From NCBI GenBank assembly GCA_948144175.1, contig CANXME010002001.1, positions 3,224,501 through 3,288,500 on the forward strand: a stretch of 64,000 nucleotides of DNA, in the 5' to 3' direction. The notes under the pieces are model-generated. The model was not told the origin of the DNA. It ran no database searches and saw only the letters and a list, made by a program, of their open reading frames with translations. The stretch comes from Closterium sp. NIES-65 (lineage: Eukaryota; Streptophyta; Zygnematophyceae; Desmidiales; Closteriaceae). Of the stretch, positions 22,733 to 33,463 are shown in pieces. The stretch's first letter is position 1, and the number at the start of each line of letters is the position of its first letter. Both the position numbers and the translations under genes were made by a program.

Positions 22733-25700
22733 ATGGCTACCCCTAGTGTCCTAGCTTTTGACGCTGAGGGTCGCGCCATTGATTTTGAGGTCTGGTTAGA
22801 CGACCTGCAGCTGTTCTTACAGTGCGACAGGGCTGACGACCTTTCTCTCTTTGACCTCACCTCTGGCGCCTCTCCTGCCCCTGCTGCTGATGCTGATCCC
22901 GCTGTCCGCTCTAAGTGGGCCACCCGCGATGCTGCTGCACGTCTTGCTGTGCGTCGCCACCTCCCTACCTCTGAGCGTGCGCACTTTAGTCAGTACAAGA
23001 GTGCTCAGACCTTGTACGACGCTGTAGTTGCGCGCTACTCCTCCCCTGCCACTGCTGCACTGAGCCGTCTCATGCTTCCCTACCTCTTTCCTGACCTCTC
23101 TGCCTTTCCCACTGTCGCTGACCTCATTACGCACCTCCGCACTAGTGACACTCGCTACCGCGCCGCCCTTCCTGCTGAGTTCTGCGCTAAGAACCCCCCC
23201 CCCATGTACATCGCTCTCTACTACGTAGTCGCACGCCTCCCTGACTCCCTTCGCGTCGTCAGGGACCACTTTCTCGCAGTCTGTCCCACCACTCTCACCG
23301 TCGACCTCCTCGAGAAGGCCCTCCTTGCAGCGGAGAAGAGCATAGTCGCTGTAGGTGCTTCTCGTGGTGACCCTCGCACCCCCATCTTTGAGGGGTGCTC
23401 TCCTTCCCCCTTGCTGCCCTCTGTTGCCTCTGCTGCTGCTGCCGACCTGCTTGGTCTTGAGTCGGTCGGCGCGGCGTCTGCCCCTAGTGGGAGACGTCGC
23501 TCCAGCAAGGGCAAGGGGGGCAAGGGCGCGGGTGGAGCTGGAGGGGGCGGTGGCGGTGGCGGCGGTGGCGGCGGAGGGAGTGGGGGTGGCGGCGGGGCTA
23601 GTGGCGGGGGTGGTGGTGGTGGTGGCGGCAGCAGCGGCGGAGACGGTGGTGGTGGTGCCAGCGGTGGTGGTGGAGGCAGCGGTGGAGGTGGAGGCGGCGG
23701 AGGTGGAGGCAGTGGAGGCGGCAGCGGAGGAGGCAGTAGTGGTGGAGGAGGTGGAGCTGGTCGGGGTGGTACCCAGCAGCGTAGCGGCGGTGGTGGTGGC
23801 CAGCGCTCGCACCGGCAGCAGCAGCAGCGCTCGCGGGACATCCCTTCGCCTCAGCAGCTTCGTGAGTGGTACGCTGGGCGTCAGAGGGGTGGGGGTACTG
23901 GTCCCTGCACCTACGTTCTTCGTTCCGGCGACCGCGCGGGTGAGCAGTGTGGGGGTGCCCACGCCACCCAGCGCTGCTTTGGCCGCCTGACGGACGCTTG
24001 GCGTCAGCAGTTCCCTGGGGCTAGTGAGATCCCTCGCTGGGATGAGCTTCTCAGGGCTGGTGTAGCGATCTTTGATCTTGATTTTGATGCTATCCTTACT
24101 GCTATGTATGTTGTGGATTATAGTGAGGAGAATGAGGGTTACCGGTGTTTTCAGCCCGACCCGGGCATTGGTACTGCTGCGCTAGGTGCTTGTGAGGCTG
24201 CTGCTCTAGGTGCCAGTGCGTCTGCGCTCTCAGGTACTGGTGAGACTGCGCTCTCAGGTACTGAGTCGTCCTCGTCCTCCCTCACTTTCACACTTGACTC
24301 CGGAGCTTCTCGCTCCTTCTTTCGAGACCGCACTACCCTTTCGCCGCTCGCCAGGCCGGTTGCGGTCTCCCTTGCTGACCCCTCTGGGGGTCCTGTCCTG
24401 TCTCACTTCTCCACTGTCCTCCCGTGTCCGGCTGCCCCTTCGGGCACCCTGTCGGGTCTGTACCTTCCCTCGTTCTCTACGAACTTGGTGAGTGGAGCGG
24501 ACCTGCAGGATGGGGGTGTTCACCAGTTCACTCCTGCGCGTCAGAGGGTGACCCACTGCACGGAGGCTCGCACAGGCCGACACCTGGCCACGTTCTCACG
24601 TCGGCCGGGGTCGAGTCTCTACACCCTGACCGTTGAGTCTCCTCCTGTCCCTGCGTCTGGTCAGGTGGCTGCGTCGGGTCAGGTACTTGCTGCTGCGTCC
24701 CGGTCAGGTCCTGAGTCTGCCCCCTGTTCTTGTCGCCTCCTGTCTCACGAGACTCTCCTGTGGCACCACCGTCTTGGCCACCCCTCCTTGCCCCGTCTTC
24801 GGAGCATGGCTTCCCGTGTCCTTGTCTCTGGTCTTCCCCAGTCTCTCCCTCCTCTCCCCTCCGGGCCAGGACCTTCCTGTGTCCCCTGTGTCGAGGGTCG
24901 CCTCCGGGCTACTCCTCACTCCTCCCACTTCCCCCCGACAGAGGCTCCCCTGCAGACGCTTCACATGGATGTGTGGGGCCCAGCCCCCGTCCGTGGGCAG
25001 GGTTACGAGCGCTACTTCCTGTTGGTGGTTGACGACTACTCGCGTTACACCACAGTCCTCCCCTTGCGCAGCAAGGGTGCGGTCTCTGAGGTGCTGATCG
25101 ACTGGATCCGCGAGGCTCGTCTCCAGCTCAGGAAGAGCTTCGGCTCGGACTTTCCTGTTCTGCGTCTGCACTCTGACAGAGGCGAAGAGTTCTCTTCTCG
25201 CCTTCTGCGAGACTACTGTCGTGCACGGGGGATCCGCCAGACCTTCACGCTTCCGGACTCACCACAGCAAAATGGGATTGCTGAGCGCCGCATCGGCATG
25301 GTCATGGATGTCGCTCGTACGTCCATGATGCATGCGGCTGCCCCCCATTTTCTGTGGCCGTTTGCGGTGAGGTACGCGGCGCATCAGCTCAACCTTCACC
25401 CCCGGGTCTCTCGGCCAGCGATGTCCCCAGCCTTGCTGTGGACGGGGAAGGTTGGCGATGCGTCTGTGTTCCGTGTCTGGGGATCTCGGGCGTTTGTCCG
25501 CGACTTGTCTGCGGACAAGCTGTCCCCTCGTGCTGCTCCCTGTGTCTTCCTTGGCTTCCCCACTGACGCCCCAGGGTGGCAGTTTTACCACCCCTCCTCT
25601 CGTCGTGTTCTGTCCTCCCAGGACGTCACGTTCGACGAGTCAGTCCCCTTCTACCGTCTCTTCCCCTACCGCACTCCTTCCCTCCCCCCTCCCCCGGACT

Positions 25701-26539
25701 TCCTTGTGCCGGTTCCCCCCCCGGTAGACCCCCTCCCCCCTCAGGTTCCTGCCCCCTCAGGTGTGTCCCAGGTAGACGCCGTTGACCCGGTCGAGGTTAC
25801 TGGTGACTCTGGTGCTGCTGCGGGTGCTGAGCCTGGGGGTGCTGACTCTGGGGGTGCTGTGCGCGGGGGTGCTGAGCCTGGGGGTGCTACTGCTGGGGGT
25901 GCTGGGCCTGAGGGTGCTACTGCGGAGGGTGCGGAGCCTGGGGGTGCTGAGCCGGGGGGTGCTGTGCCTGGAGGTGCTGGGTCTGGGGGTGCAGGGTCGG
26001 GAGCTGGTGAGCCTGGGGGTGCTGAGCTGGGAGCTGCTGAGCCTGGGGGTGCTGCGTCTGGAGCTGCTGAGCCTGGGGTTTCTCCTGCTGCTGCGTCTCG
26101 CCGGGAGCCCCTCTCTCCACAGGAGCTGCGCGAGTGGTTCGCTCGCCGCTGGAGGCGTGCTGCTGAGTCTGGAGGTGCTGCTGGAGCTGGAGCTGGAGCT
26201 TCTTCGACCGTCGAGGGTGCGGGTGCAGCCGGTCCCGGAGCTGCTGGCCCTGCAGGTCCTCCTGGAGCTGGAGCTGCTGAGGGCGTTCGTGCTGAGCCTG
26301 CTGCTGTTGGTCCTGCCGCTGGAGGTGTGGGTGGCGCTGGTGCTGTCGCTGAGGGTGCTGGTGCTGTCCCTGCTGAGTCTGGAGCTGCCGCGCGGCCTCG
26401 GCCGTACTTCGTTCCGCTCCTTCAGCAGGTTCTTGGTCTTTCTCCTCCAGTAGAGGGTCCACCGCCGGTCCAGTCGCAGCCCCTACTGGAGCCTTCCTCT
26501 CCACTGCCTGCTCCCTCTCCTTACACTGGTCCTACTTGA
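22733..26539 (+). CDS. E3 Gag-protease-integrase polyprotein part
   Basis: Start ATG 22733 in CACCATGG, matching MATPSVLAFDAEG of the sister copies. Gag residues about 1-250 resemble the copia UBN2-type Gag. A Gly-rich run of over 100 residues (about 23540-23760) follows, then C-x13-C-x3-H-x4-C near 23908-23980. Protease DSGAS lies at 24296. The pre-integrase HHRLGHPS is near 24763. Integrase carries MDVWGP near 24965, DDYSRY near 25030 and QQNGIAERR near 25265. A GGAEP-type repeat tail follows. TGA 26537-26539 stands where sister copies have GGA. Gag would form particles; protease matures them; integrase inserts the cDNA. All visible motifs are intact. Confidence 0.92.
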   Translation: MATPSVLAFDAEGRAIDFEVWLDDLQLFLQCDRADDLSLFDLTSGASPAPAADADPAVRSKWATRDAAARLAVRRHLPTSERAHFSQYKSAQTLYDAVVARYSSPATAALSRLMLPYLFPDLSAFPTVADLITHLRTSDTRYRAALPAEFCAKNPPPMYIALYYVVARLPDSLRVVRDHFLAVCPTTLTVDLLEKALLAAEKSIVAVGASRGDPRTPIFEGCSPSPLLPSVASAAAADLLGLESVGAASAPSGRRRSSKGKGGKGAGGAGGGGGGGGGGGGGSGGGGGASGGGGGGGGGSSGGDGGGGASGGGGGSGGGGGGGGGGSGGGSGGGSSGGGGGAGRGGTQQRSGGGGGQRSHRQQQQRSRDIPSPQQLREWYAGRQRGGGTGPCTYVLRSGDRAGEQCGGAHATQRCFGRLTDAWRQQFPGASEIPRWDELLRAGVAIFDLDFDAILTAMYVVDYSEENEGYRCFQPDPGIGTAALGACEAAALGASASALSGTGETALSGTESSSSSLTFTLDSGASRSFFRDRTTLSPLARPVAVSLADPSGGPVLSHFSTVLPCPAAPSGTLSGLYLPSFSTNLVSGADLQDGGVHQFTPARQRVTHCTEARTGRHLATFSRRPGSSLYTLTVESPPVPASGQVAASGQVLAAASRSGPESAPCSCRLLSHETLLWHHRLGHPSLPRLRSMASRVLVSGLPQSLPPLPSGPGPSCVPCVEGRLRATPHSSHFPPTEAPLQTLHMDVWGPAPVRGQGYERYFLLVVDDYSRYTTVLPLRSKGAVSEVLIDWIREARLQLRKSFGSDFPVLRLHSDRGEEFSSRLLRDYCRARGIRQTFTLPDSPQQNGIAERRIGMVMDVARTSMMHAAAPHFLWPFAVRYAAHQLNLHPRVSRPAMSPALLWTGKVGDASVFRVWGSRAFVRDLSADKLSPRAAPCVFLGFPTDAPGWQFYHPSSRRVLSSQDVTFDESVPFYRLFPYRTPSLPPPPDFLVPVPPPVDPLPPQVPAPSGVSQVDAVDPVEVTGDSGAAAGAEPGGADSGGAVRGGAEPGGATAGGAGPEGATAEGAEPGGAEPGGAVPGGAGSGGAGSGAGEPGGAELGAAEPGGAASGAAEPGVSPAAASRREPLSPQELREWFARRWRRAAESGGAAGAGAGASSTVEGAGAAGPGAAGPAGPPGAGAAEGVRAEPAAVGPAAGGVGGAGAVAEGAGAVPAESGAAARPRPYFVPLLQQVLGLSPPVEGPPPVQSQPLLEPSSPLPAPSPYTGPT

Positions 26540-28639
26540 GGTCTTGCTGAGCGTCGTGAGCCTGCGTCTCGTCCCGCGTCGCCTGTTCGTGCTGCTCGCG
26601 CTAGTGGTCGCAGTTCGCGTCAGCGTCCTCCTCCTGTCCCTGGCACGCACCGGATGTCTTTACGTCCGTCCACTGCTCCTCTGCGTGCCCCTTTGCCTTC
26701 TCCTCCTGAGTCCTCTCTTCCTGCGCTTGCGAACCCTGAGTCGGACTCTCTTCGTGCTGCCAGTCCCACTGTCACGCGTCTGCTTGCTACTGTCGTCACT
26801 GACCCCTCTTTTGAGTCCACTGCTGCGTCTGCTCTAGTCGCTGAGCTCGTCGACTTTGCTGCTCGCTGTCGTCTCGACTACGCTGCTAGTCTTGTTGCTG
26901 AGTCTGCGTCTGTCTGTCCTCCGTCCGTCGGGGGTGAGTGTGCTCTTGGCACGGACGTCCTAGAGGACAGGCAGGAGGAGTTACAGTGTCTAGCGGCTGC
27001 TTCACCTCATCTCGCGTCTGTACTGCTTGCCCCTGAGGGAGACCCGGATGCACTAGACATCCCGACTCCGCGTTCTTACGCGGAGGCCGTAGAGGGTCCC
27101 TACTCCTCTCAGTGGCAGGCAGCTATGGATGCAGAGATGGCTTCCTGGAAGTCCACAGGCACCTACGTTGACGCGGTTCCCCCTCCTGGGGCGAACATCG
27201 TCAGTGGCATGTGGATCTTCAGGGTGAAGCGGCCGCCGGGCTCTCCACCTGTCTTCAAGGCACGGTACGTTGCTCGTGGCTTCAGTCAGCGGCAGGGAGT
27301 TGACTACTTTCAGACCTTCTCTCCCACCCCGAAGATGACTACTCTTCGGGTGTTGCTGCACATAGCCGCTCAGCGCGACTACGAGCTTCACTCTCTCGAC
27401 TTCAGCACTGCGTTCTTGCAGGGTAGCCTGCACGAGGAGATCTGGCTTCGCCGTCCACCTGGCTTCACTGGGACTTTCCCTCCTGGCACCCAGTGGAGCC
27501 TCCGACGGCCAGTCTACGGTCTCCGCCAGGCACCGCGTGAGTGGCACGACACACTGAGGACTACGCTTGCGGCTCTTGGGTTTGCTCCTTCTACTGCTGA
27601 CCCGTCGCTGTTTCTTCGCACCGACACTTCCCTGCCGCCGTTCTACATCCTCGTGTACGTCGACGACCTGGTCTTTGCCACAGCGGACACTGCTGGACTC
27701 GCCTACGTGAAGTCCGAGCTGTTGAAGAGACACACGTGCACAGACCTGGGTGAACTGCGCAGCTACCTTGGCTTGCAGATCACTCGGGACAGAGCACGCC
27801 GCACCATTACCTTGACTCAGTCACACATGGTGCAGCAGGTCCTTCAGCGCTTCGGCTTCACGTACTCCTCGCCTCAGGCCACTCCTCTGCCTACTCGCCA
27901 CTCACTCTCAGCTCTGCCTTCGGATGAGTCCGTAGAGTCGAGTGGTCCGTATGCGGAGCTTGTTGGCTGCCTCATGTACCTGATGACCTGCACACGACCT
28001 GACCTTGCATACCCTCTGAGCATTCTTGCACGCTATGTTGCTCCTGGGAGACACAGACCGGAGCACATGGCTGCAGCGAAGAGGGTATTGCGCTACCTGT
28101 GCAGTACGTCAGGCATGGGGCTAGTGCTTGGAGGGCGGAGTCCAGTGGTCCTTACCGGCCACGCGGACGCTTCTTGGGCTGACGACCAGGCTACGCAGCG
28201 GTCGTCACAGGGTTACACCTTCAGCCTTGGTTCCGGCTCTGTCTCGTGGCGGTCTACTCGCTCGTCTTCGGTTCTCGGCTCCAGTTGTGAGGCTGAGATC
28301 TACGCCGGGGCCATGGCTGCACAGGAGCTTCGCTGGCTCACCTACCTGCTGACTGACCTTGGAGAGCCGCCTCGTTCTCCTCCAGTGCTGTACGTAGACA
28401 ACAAGGCTATGCTGGCCTTGTGTCGAGAGCAGCGCTTGGAGCACAGAACGAAGCACATTGCTCTCCGCTACTTCCTTGCTCGTGAGCTGCAGCAGCGTGG
28501 TCAGTTGCGACTTGCGTACGTGGCCTCTGAGGCCAACACTGCTGATGTGTTCACCAAGGCACTTGCGCCTTGTGACCATCAGCGCTTCTGCACCCAGCTG
28601 GGTCTTGTGCCTGTCTTGCCTCACTTGCTCTCCTCTTGA
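26540..28639 (+). CDS. E3 reverse transcriptase-RNase H part
   Basis: Same frame as the preceding part, open to TGA 28637-28639. RT (about 27230-27950) has ARGFSQRQG, FSPTPKM, LDFSTAFLQG and the catalytic YVDD at 27656-27667. RNase H has HADASWADD from 28160, SSCEAEIYAG, VDNKAML and EHRTKHIAL. These are the RVT_2 and copia RNase HI signatures. The only break is the TGA just upstream, about 700 bp before RT, so RT would be missing from a full-length translation product unless the stop is read through. I mark the boundary at that stop; it is not a natural start. Confidence 0.92.
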   Translation, partial: GLAERREPASRPASPVRAARASGRSSRQRPPPVPGTHRMSLRPSTAPLRAPLPSPPESSLPALANPESDSLRAASPTVTRLLATVVTDPSFESTAASALVAELVDFAARCRLDYAASLVAESASVCPPSVGGECALGTDVLEDRQEELQCLAAASPHLASVLLAPEGDPDALDIPTPRSYAEAVEGPYSSQWQAAMDAEMASWKSTGTYVDAVPPPGANIVSGMWIFRVKRPPGSPPVFKARYVARGFSQRQGVDYFQTFSPTPKMTTLRVLLHIAAQRDYELHSLDFSTAFLQGSLHEEIWLRRPPGFTGTFPPGTQWSLRRPVYGLRQAPREWHDTLRTTLAALGFAPSTADPSLFLRTDTSLPPFYILVYVDDLVFATADTAGLAYVKSELLKRHTCTDLGELRSYLGLQITRDRARRTITLTQSHMVQQVLQRFGFTYSSPQATPLPTRHSLSALPSDESVESSGPYAELVGCLMYLMTCTRPDLAYPLSILARYVAPGRHRPEHMAAAKRVLRYLCSTSGMGLVLGGRSPVVLTGHADASWADDQATQRSSQGYTFSLGSGSVSWRSTRSSSVLGSSCEAEIYAGAMAAQELRWLTYLLTDLGEPPRSPPVLYVDNKAMLALCREQRLEHRTKHIALRYFLARELQQRGQLRLAYVASEANTADVFTKALAPCDHQRFCTQLGLVPVLPHLLSS

Positions 28640-28846
28640 CTTCACTTGTACTGTGACATATATATATACCTGCTCTTGCTTGTCTAGCTTTATATATATG
28701 TCTGTACTCTTGCTTGTGAACTGGCCTTTGGCCTTGCTCTTGTGCTCGGACTGTGTGGTGACTTTGTGATCCACCCTGAGCTTTGCTTTGTCTTGCTTGA
28801 CTGGTCTTGTGACCCCTTGTTCTCCCCCACTTTGCCTATGGGGGTG
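28640..28846 (+). other. E3 3' tail and polypurine tract
   Basis: Non-coding tail with short TA runs. The hairpin CCCCCA (28824-28829) and TGGGGG (28839-28844) sits just before the 3' LTR. No gene is seen. Confidence 0.7.
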
Positions 28847-28983
28847 TGTCAGAACATATCTATAGCTTATACTGCTGTGTAGGCTGTAGTGGGGTATCCC
28901 ATAGGGGGTACAACCCAGTTAGGGTTTCATATTTGTACTGCTTTCATTCATAGTTCATTCATTCCTGTTTTCCTATTCTGACA
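28847..28983 (+). repeat. E3 3' LTR
   Basis: 137 bp, identical to the 5' LTR; followed by TCATC. Confidence 0.94.
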
Positions 28984-29320
28984 TCATCGAATTCCAATTC
29001 GAATAGTACAATACCAAGAAAGGTCCAAAGTTGAACTCTTGACTTTTAGTATCGAGAGCAAAGACAAACGCCTTTTGATTGTTTGCTGTTATCGCAACCC
29101 AACTAATCATCGTAATCACCAGATCCTTTTTTATATGATCCTATCCATCATGATTAAATATCCGCATGATGACATGATATTCATCGGCGATTTCAATATC
29201 GATTTGATTGCCAGTCCACAACGGCGATATGATAATTTCTTCAAACGACATGGTTTTTCTCAATTCATTATTGAACCAACTACAGTGAATAATACACTTA
29301 TTGATCATGTATGGGCAAAT
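28984..29320 (+). pseudogene. Helentron endonuclease, middle part
   Basis: Frame continues from 21504: RIPIRIVQYQERSKVELL, then LLIVCCYRNP near 29076, then FIGDFNIDL near 29180-29206, a typical motif of the endonuclease fold carrying Asp and Asn, then TTVNNTLIDHVWAN near 29280. No stop lies within this piece once the frame is followed from the previous one. It ends at CAAAT 29316-29320, the E4 duplication. The fold would cut DNA with bound metal ions. It cannot be complete in this locus. Confidence 0.82.
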
Positions 29321-29444
29321 TGTCAAATCATAATGTTCTGTAGGCTGTAGTGGGGTAGCCTATATGGGGTACACATTTCTAGGGTTGCATATTTGTACCA
29401 CATTCCATTCCTTAGTGCACTCATTTCTCGTTTCAATTCTCACA
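29321..29444 (+). repeat. E4 5' LTR
   Basis: 124 bp, TGTCAAATCATAATG...AATTCTCACA, with the shared core; primer site TGGTATCGAGC follows. Confidence 0.93.
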
Positions 29445-30454
29445 TGGTATCGAGCAGGTTCCCTCGTGGGAACTGTGCCTAGGGCCCACCAAGTCGAAAG
29501 TTTTTTTTTCCTGCCCGGAGCGCGCTCTGCCCGAGTCGCGCTCCCTTCTCTGACTTCGTCGAGCCGCCCTAGCGGCCAAGTCGCGCCGCCTTAGCGGCCC
29601 CTGATTTGTCGCCCTAGCGACCCCGTCGCCCTACCTACGACCCCGGCCCCGTCGCCCTACCTGCGCCTCGGCCCCGTCGCCCTACCTGCGCCCCGGCCCC
29701 GTCGCCCTACCTGCGCCCCGGCCCCGTCGCCGTACCTGCGAACCCGGGCCCGTCGCCCCCCCCCCTTGCGACCCTGGCCCCGTCGCCATACCTGCGGCCC
29801 CGGCCCTAGCCCCGTCGCCCTACCTGCGCCCCGGCCCCGTCGCCCTACCTGCGCACCGGCCCCGTCGCCCTACCGTCGACCCGGCCCCGTCGCCCTACCT
29901 ACGGCCCGGCCCCGGCCCCGTCACCCTGCCTACGGCCCGGCCCCGTCGCCCTACCTTCGACCCGGCCCCGTCGCCCTACCTACGGCCCGGCCCCGGCCCC
30001 GTCACCCTGCCTACGGCCCGGCCCCGGCCCCGTCGCCCTACCTTCAACCCGGCCCCGTCGCCCTACCTGCGCCCCGGCCCCGGCCCCGTCGCCCTACATG
30101 CGCACCGGCCCCGTCGCCCTACCTTCGACCCGGCCCCGTCGCCCTACCTACGGCCCCGCCCGAACCGCCTACGCAGCCGAGCCGCCCGCGCCGCTCAGCA
30201 GCCCGAGCCGCCCGTTCCGCCCGAGCCGCCCGAGCCGCCCGAGCCACCCGAGCCGCCCGAGCCGCTCGAGCCGCCCGAGCCGCCCGAGCCGCCCGAGCCG
30301 CCTGAGCAGCTGAGGAGCCGAGCCGCGGGTGCCGCCGAGCCGCAGTTGCTGCCGAGCCGCCCGAGCTGCCCGAACCGCCCTGTCTGGTGAGCGCAGCGCC
30401 TCTGTCACTGCAGTGCCCCTGCTCTACAGTTAGCGCTGCTAGTCTACTGCTGTC
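29445..30454 (+). other. E4 leader: primer site, hairpin, GC repeats
   Basis: Primer site at 29445. Hairpin GTTCCC (29458-29463) and GGGAAC (29468-29473); GGGCCC at 29482-29487; T run near 29501-29509. CGGCCCCGTCGCCCTACCTG-type repeats fill about 29600-30160, and GAGCCGCCCGAGCC-type repeats fill about 30170-30380. Gag ATG is at 30455. Confidence 0.76.
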
Positions 30455-33400
30455 ATGGCTACCCCTAGTGTCCTCGCTTTTGACGCCGAGGGTCGAGCCA
30501 TTGACTTTGACGTCTGGGTAGATGACCTGCAGCTGTTCTTACAGTGCGATAGGGCAGACGGTCTCTCCCTCTTTGACCTCACCTCTGGTGCCTCTCCTGC
30601 TCCTGCTGCTGATGCTGACGCCACTGTTCGCTCACAGTGGGCCACGCGCGATGCTGATGCACGTCTTGCTGTGCGTCGCCACCTCCCTACCTCTGAGCGT
30701 GCGCACTTTAGTCAGTACAAGAGTGCTCAGACCTTGTACGATGCTGTAGTTGCACGCTACTCCTCCCCTGCCACTGCTGCACTGAGCCGTCTCATGCTAC
30801 CGTACCTCTTCCCTGACCTTGCTGCCTTTCCCACAGTCGCTGACCTCATTACGCACCTCCGCACTAGTGACACTCGCTACCGCGCTGCGCATCCTGCTGA
30901 CTTCTGCGCCAAGAACCCCCCCCCCATGTACATCACTCTCTACTACATAGTCACTCGCCTCCCTGACTCCCTTCGCGTAGTCAGGGACCACTTCCTCTCA
31001 GTCTGTCCCACCACTCTCACTGTTGACCTCCTCGAGAAGTCCCTCCTAGCGGCCGAGAAGAGCATAGTCGCTGTAGGGGCCTCTCGTGGTGATCCGCGCA
31101 CCCCCATCTTTGAGGGGTGTTCCCCCTCCCCCCTCCTACCCTCTGTTGCCTCTGCTGCTGCGGCCGACCTCCTTGGTCTTGAGTCGGTCAGTGCGGCGTC
31201 TGCCCCTAGCGGGAGACGCCGCTCTGGCAAGGGCAAGGGGGGCAAGGGCACTGGAGGAGCGAGCGGGGGCGGTGGAGGTGGAGGCGGCGGGGGGAGTGGG
31301 GGTGGCGGTGGGAGTGGAGGTGGGGGTGGAGGTGTCGGTGGCGGCAGTGGAGGCGGAGGCGGCGGCGGCGGTGGCGGTGGGAGCCGAGGTGGCGGAGGTG
31401 GTGGCGGTGGAGGAGGCGGCGGAGGCGGCGGTAGAAGCAGAGGCGGCGGAGGCGGCGGGGGTGGCGGTGGCGGGTCTACGTAGAGGAGTGCCTCCGGTGG
31501 TGGTCCGCGCCAGCAGCAGCAGCGCGGTCGTGAGACCTTCTCCCCTCAGCAGCTCCGTGAGTGGTACACTGCACGCCAGCGGGGTGGGGGCTTTGGTCCG
31601 TGCACCTACGTCCTGCGCACCGGCGACCATGCGGGTGAGCAGTGTGGGGGTGCGCACCCCACCCAGCGCTGCTTTGGCTGCCTGACGGACGCGTGGCGTC
31701 ACCAGTTCCCGGAGGCCACAGAGATCCCTCGCTGGAGCGAGCTGTCTAGGGCGGGAGTTGCCATCTATGATCTTGATTTTGATGCTATCCTTTCTGCCAT
31801 GTATACTGTGTCTATTAGTGATGAGGGTGACTGTTACCGCTGTTTCCCGCCCGACCCGGGCATTGAGACTGCTGCTCTAGGTACTGGAGAGGCTGCTGCT
31901 CTAGGTGCCAGTGAGGTTGCTGCTCTAGGTGCCAGTGCGTCTGCGTCCTCAGGTGCTGGTGAGTCTGCGCTCACAGGTACCGCGTCGGCTTCGGCCTTCC
32001 TCACCTTCACACTTGACTCAGGGGCTTCTTGCTCCTTCTTTCGAGACCGCACCACACTCACGCCGCTTGGTCGGCCGGTTGCAGTCTCCATGGCAGACCC
32101 CTCTGGGGGTCCTGTCCTCTCTCACTTCTCCACTGTCCTCCCGTGTCCGGCGGCCCCCTCTGGCACCTTGTCTGGTCTTTACCTCCCCTCGTTCTCTTCG
32201 AACTTGGTGAGTGGTGCTGACCTACAGGATGCGGGGGTTCACCAGTTTACTCCTGCGAGTCAGCGGGTGACTCACTGCTCGGACGCTCGCACAGGCCGGC
32301 ACCTGGCCACGTTTACGCGTCGGCCAGGGTCGAGCCTGTACACCCTGACCACTGAGTCTCCTCCTGTCCCTGCGTCTGGTCAGGTAGCTGCGCCGGGTCA
32401 GGTGTTTGCTGCAGCGTCCAGGTCTGGTCCTGAGTCTACCCCCTGCTCGTGTCGCCTCCTGTCTCACGAGACTCTCCTCTGGCACCACCGCCTTGGTCAC
32501 CCCTCCCTGCCTCGTCTCCGTGGCATGGCCTCCCGTGTCCTTGTCTCTGGTCTTCCCCGGTCCCTCCCTCCCCTTCCTCCGGGGCCTGGCTCCACCTGCG
32601 TCCCCTGTGTCGAGGGGCGGCTGCGGGCTGCCCCTCACTCCTCTCAGTTTCCCCCGACAGAGGCCCCGCTGCAGACGCTTCACATGGACGTGTGGGGCCC
32701 AGCCCGCGTCCGTGGACAGGGTCACGAGCGCTACTTCCTGCTGGTGGTTGATGACTACTCGCGTTACACAACATTCTTCCCCTTGCGCAGCAAGGGTGAT
32801 GTCACTGAGGTGTTGATCGACTGGATCCGCGCAGCTCGTCTCCAGCTCAGGAGGAGCTTCGGCTCGGACTTTCCTGTTCTGCGTCTGCACTCTGACCGAG
32901 GCGGAGAGTTCTCCTCTTGCCTTCTGCGAGCCTACTGTCGTGCGCGAGGCATCCGCCAGACCTTTACGCTTCCGGACTCTCCACAGCAAAATGGGATTGC
33001 TGAGCGCCGCATTGGCATGGTCATGGACGTCGCCCGTACGTCCATGATGCATGCGGCTGCCCCCCATTTTCTGTGGCCGTTTGCGGTTCGGTACGCGGCG
33101 CATCAGATCAACCATCACCCCAGAGTCTCCATGTCGGAGACCTCCCCAGCTTTGCTGTGGACGGGGAAGGTAGGTGATGCGTCTGCGTTCCGTGTCTGGG
33201 GATCTCGGGCGTTTGTCCGCGACTTGTCTGCGGACAAGCTGTCCCCTCGTGCTGCTCCTTGCGTCTTCCTTGGCTTCCCCCCTGACGCGCCAGGGTGGCA
33301 GTTCTACCACCCCACCTCTCGTCGTGTTCTGTCCTCCCAGGACGTCACCTTTGACAAGTCGGTCCCCTACTACCGCCTCTTCCCCTACCGCACTCCGTCC

Positions 33401-33463
33401 CTCCCCCCGCCACCGCTCTTCCTTGTGCCAGGTCCCCCCCCGGTAGACCCCCTCCCCCCTTAG
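30455..33463 (+). pseudogene. E4 Gag-protease-integrase part
   Basis: Starts MATPSVLAFDAEG at 30455; the poly-C tract near 30915-30927 is in frame here. The Gly-rich run is at about 31260-31475. TAG 31481-31483 follows where relatives have CAG. The frame continues through the Cys/His motif near 31602-31674, protease DSGAS at 32015, HHRLGHPS near 32485, integrase MDVWGP near 32684, DDYSRY near 32750 and QQNGIAERR near 32985. TAG 33461-33463 replaces CAG just after the integrase core. With two nonsense codons the products would be Gag only, lacking the Cys/His motif. Confidence 0.9.

Larger units (their letters stand above)
21505..28983 (+). mobile_element. E3: nearly intact Ty1/copia element
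   Basis: A 7479-bp element with two identical 137-bp LTRs and a perfect TCATC duplication (21500-21504 and 28984-28988), lying inside the endonuclease frame. The polyprotein frame from 22733 to 28639 (1968 codons) has a single stop, TGA 26537-26539. All catalytic motifs are present. It is the best reference copy in the window and the likeliest to have been active recently. Confidence 0.96.

Noticed and set aside
29041-29350. A separate small endonuclease gene starting at 29041
   Set aside because: Its frame continues upstream through 28984-29040 and, after removing E3, into 21282-21504; the ending is LTR sequence.
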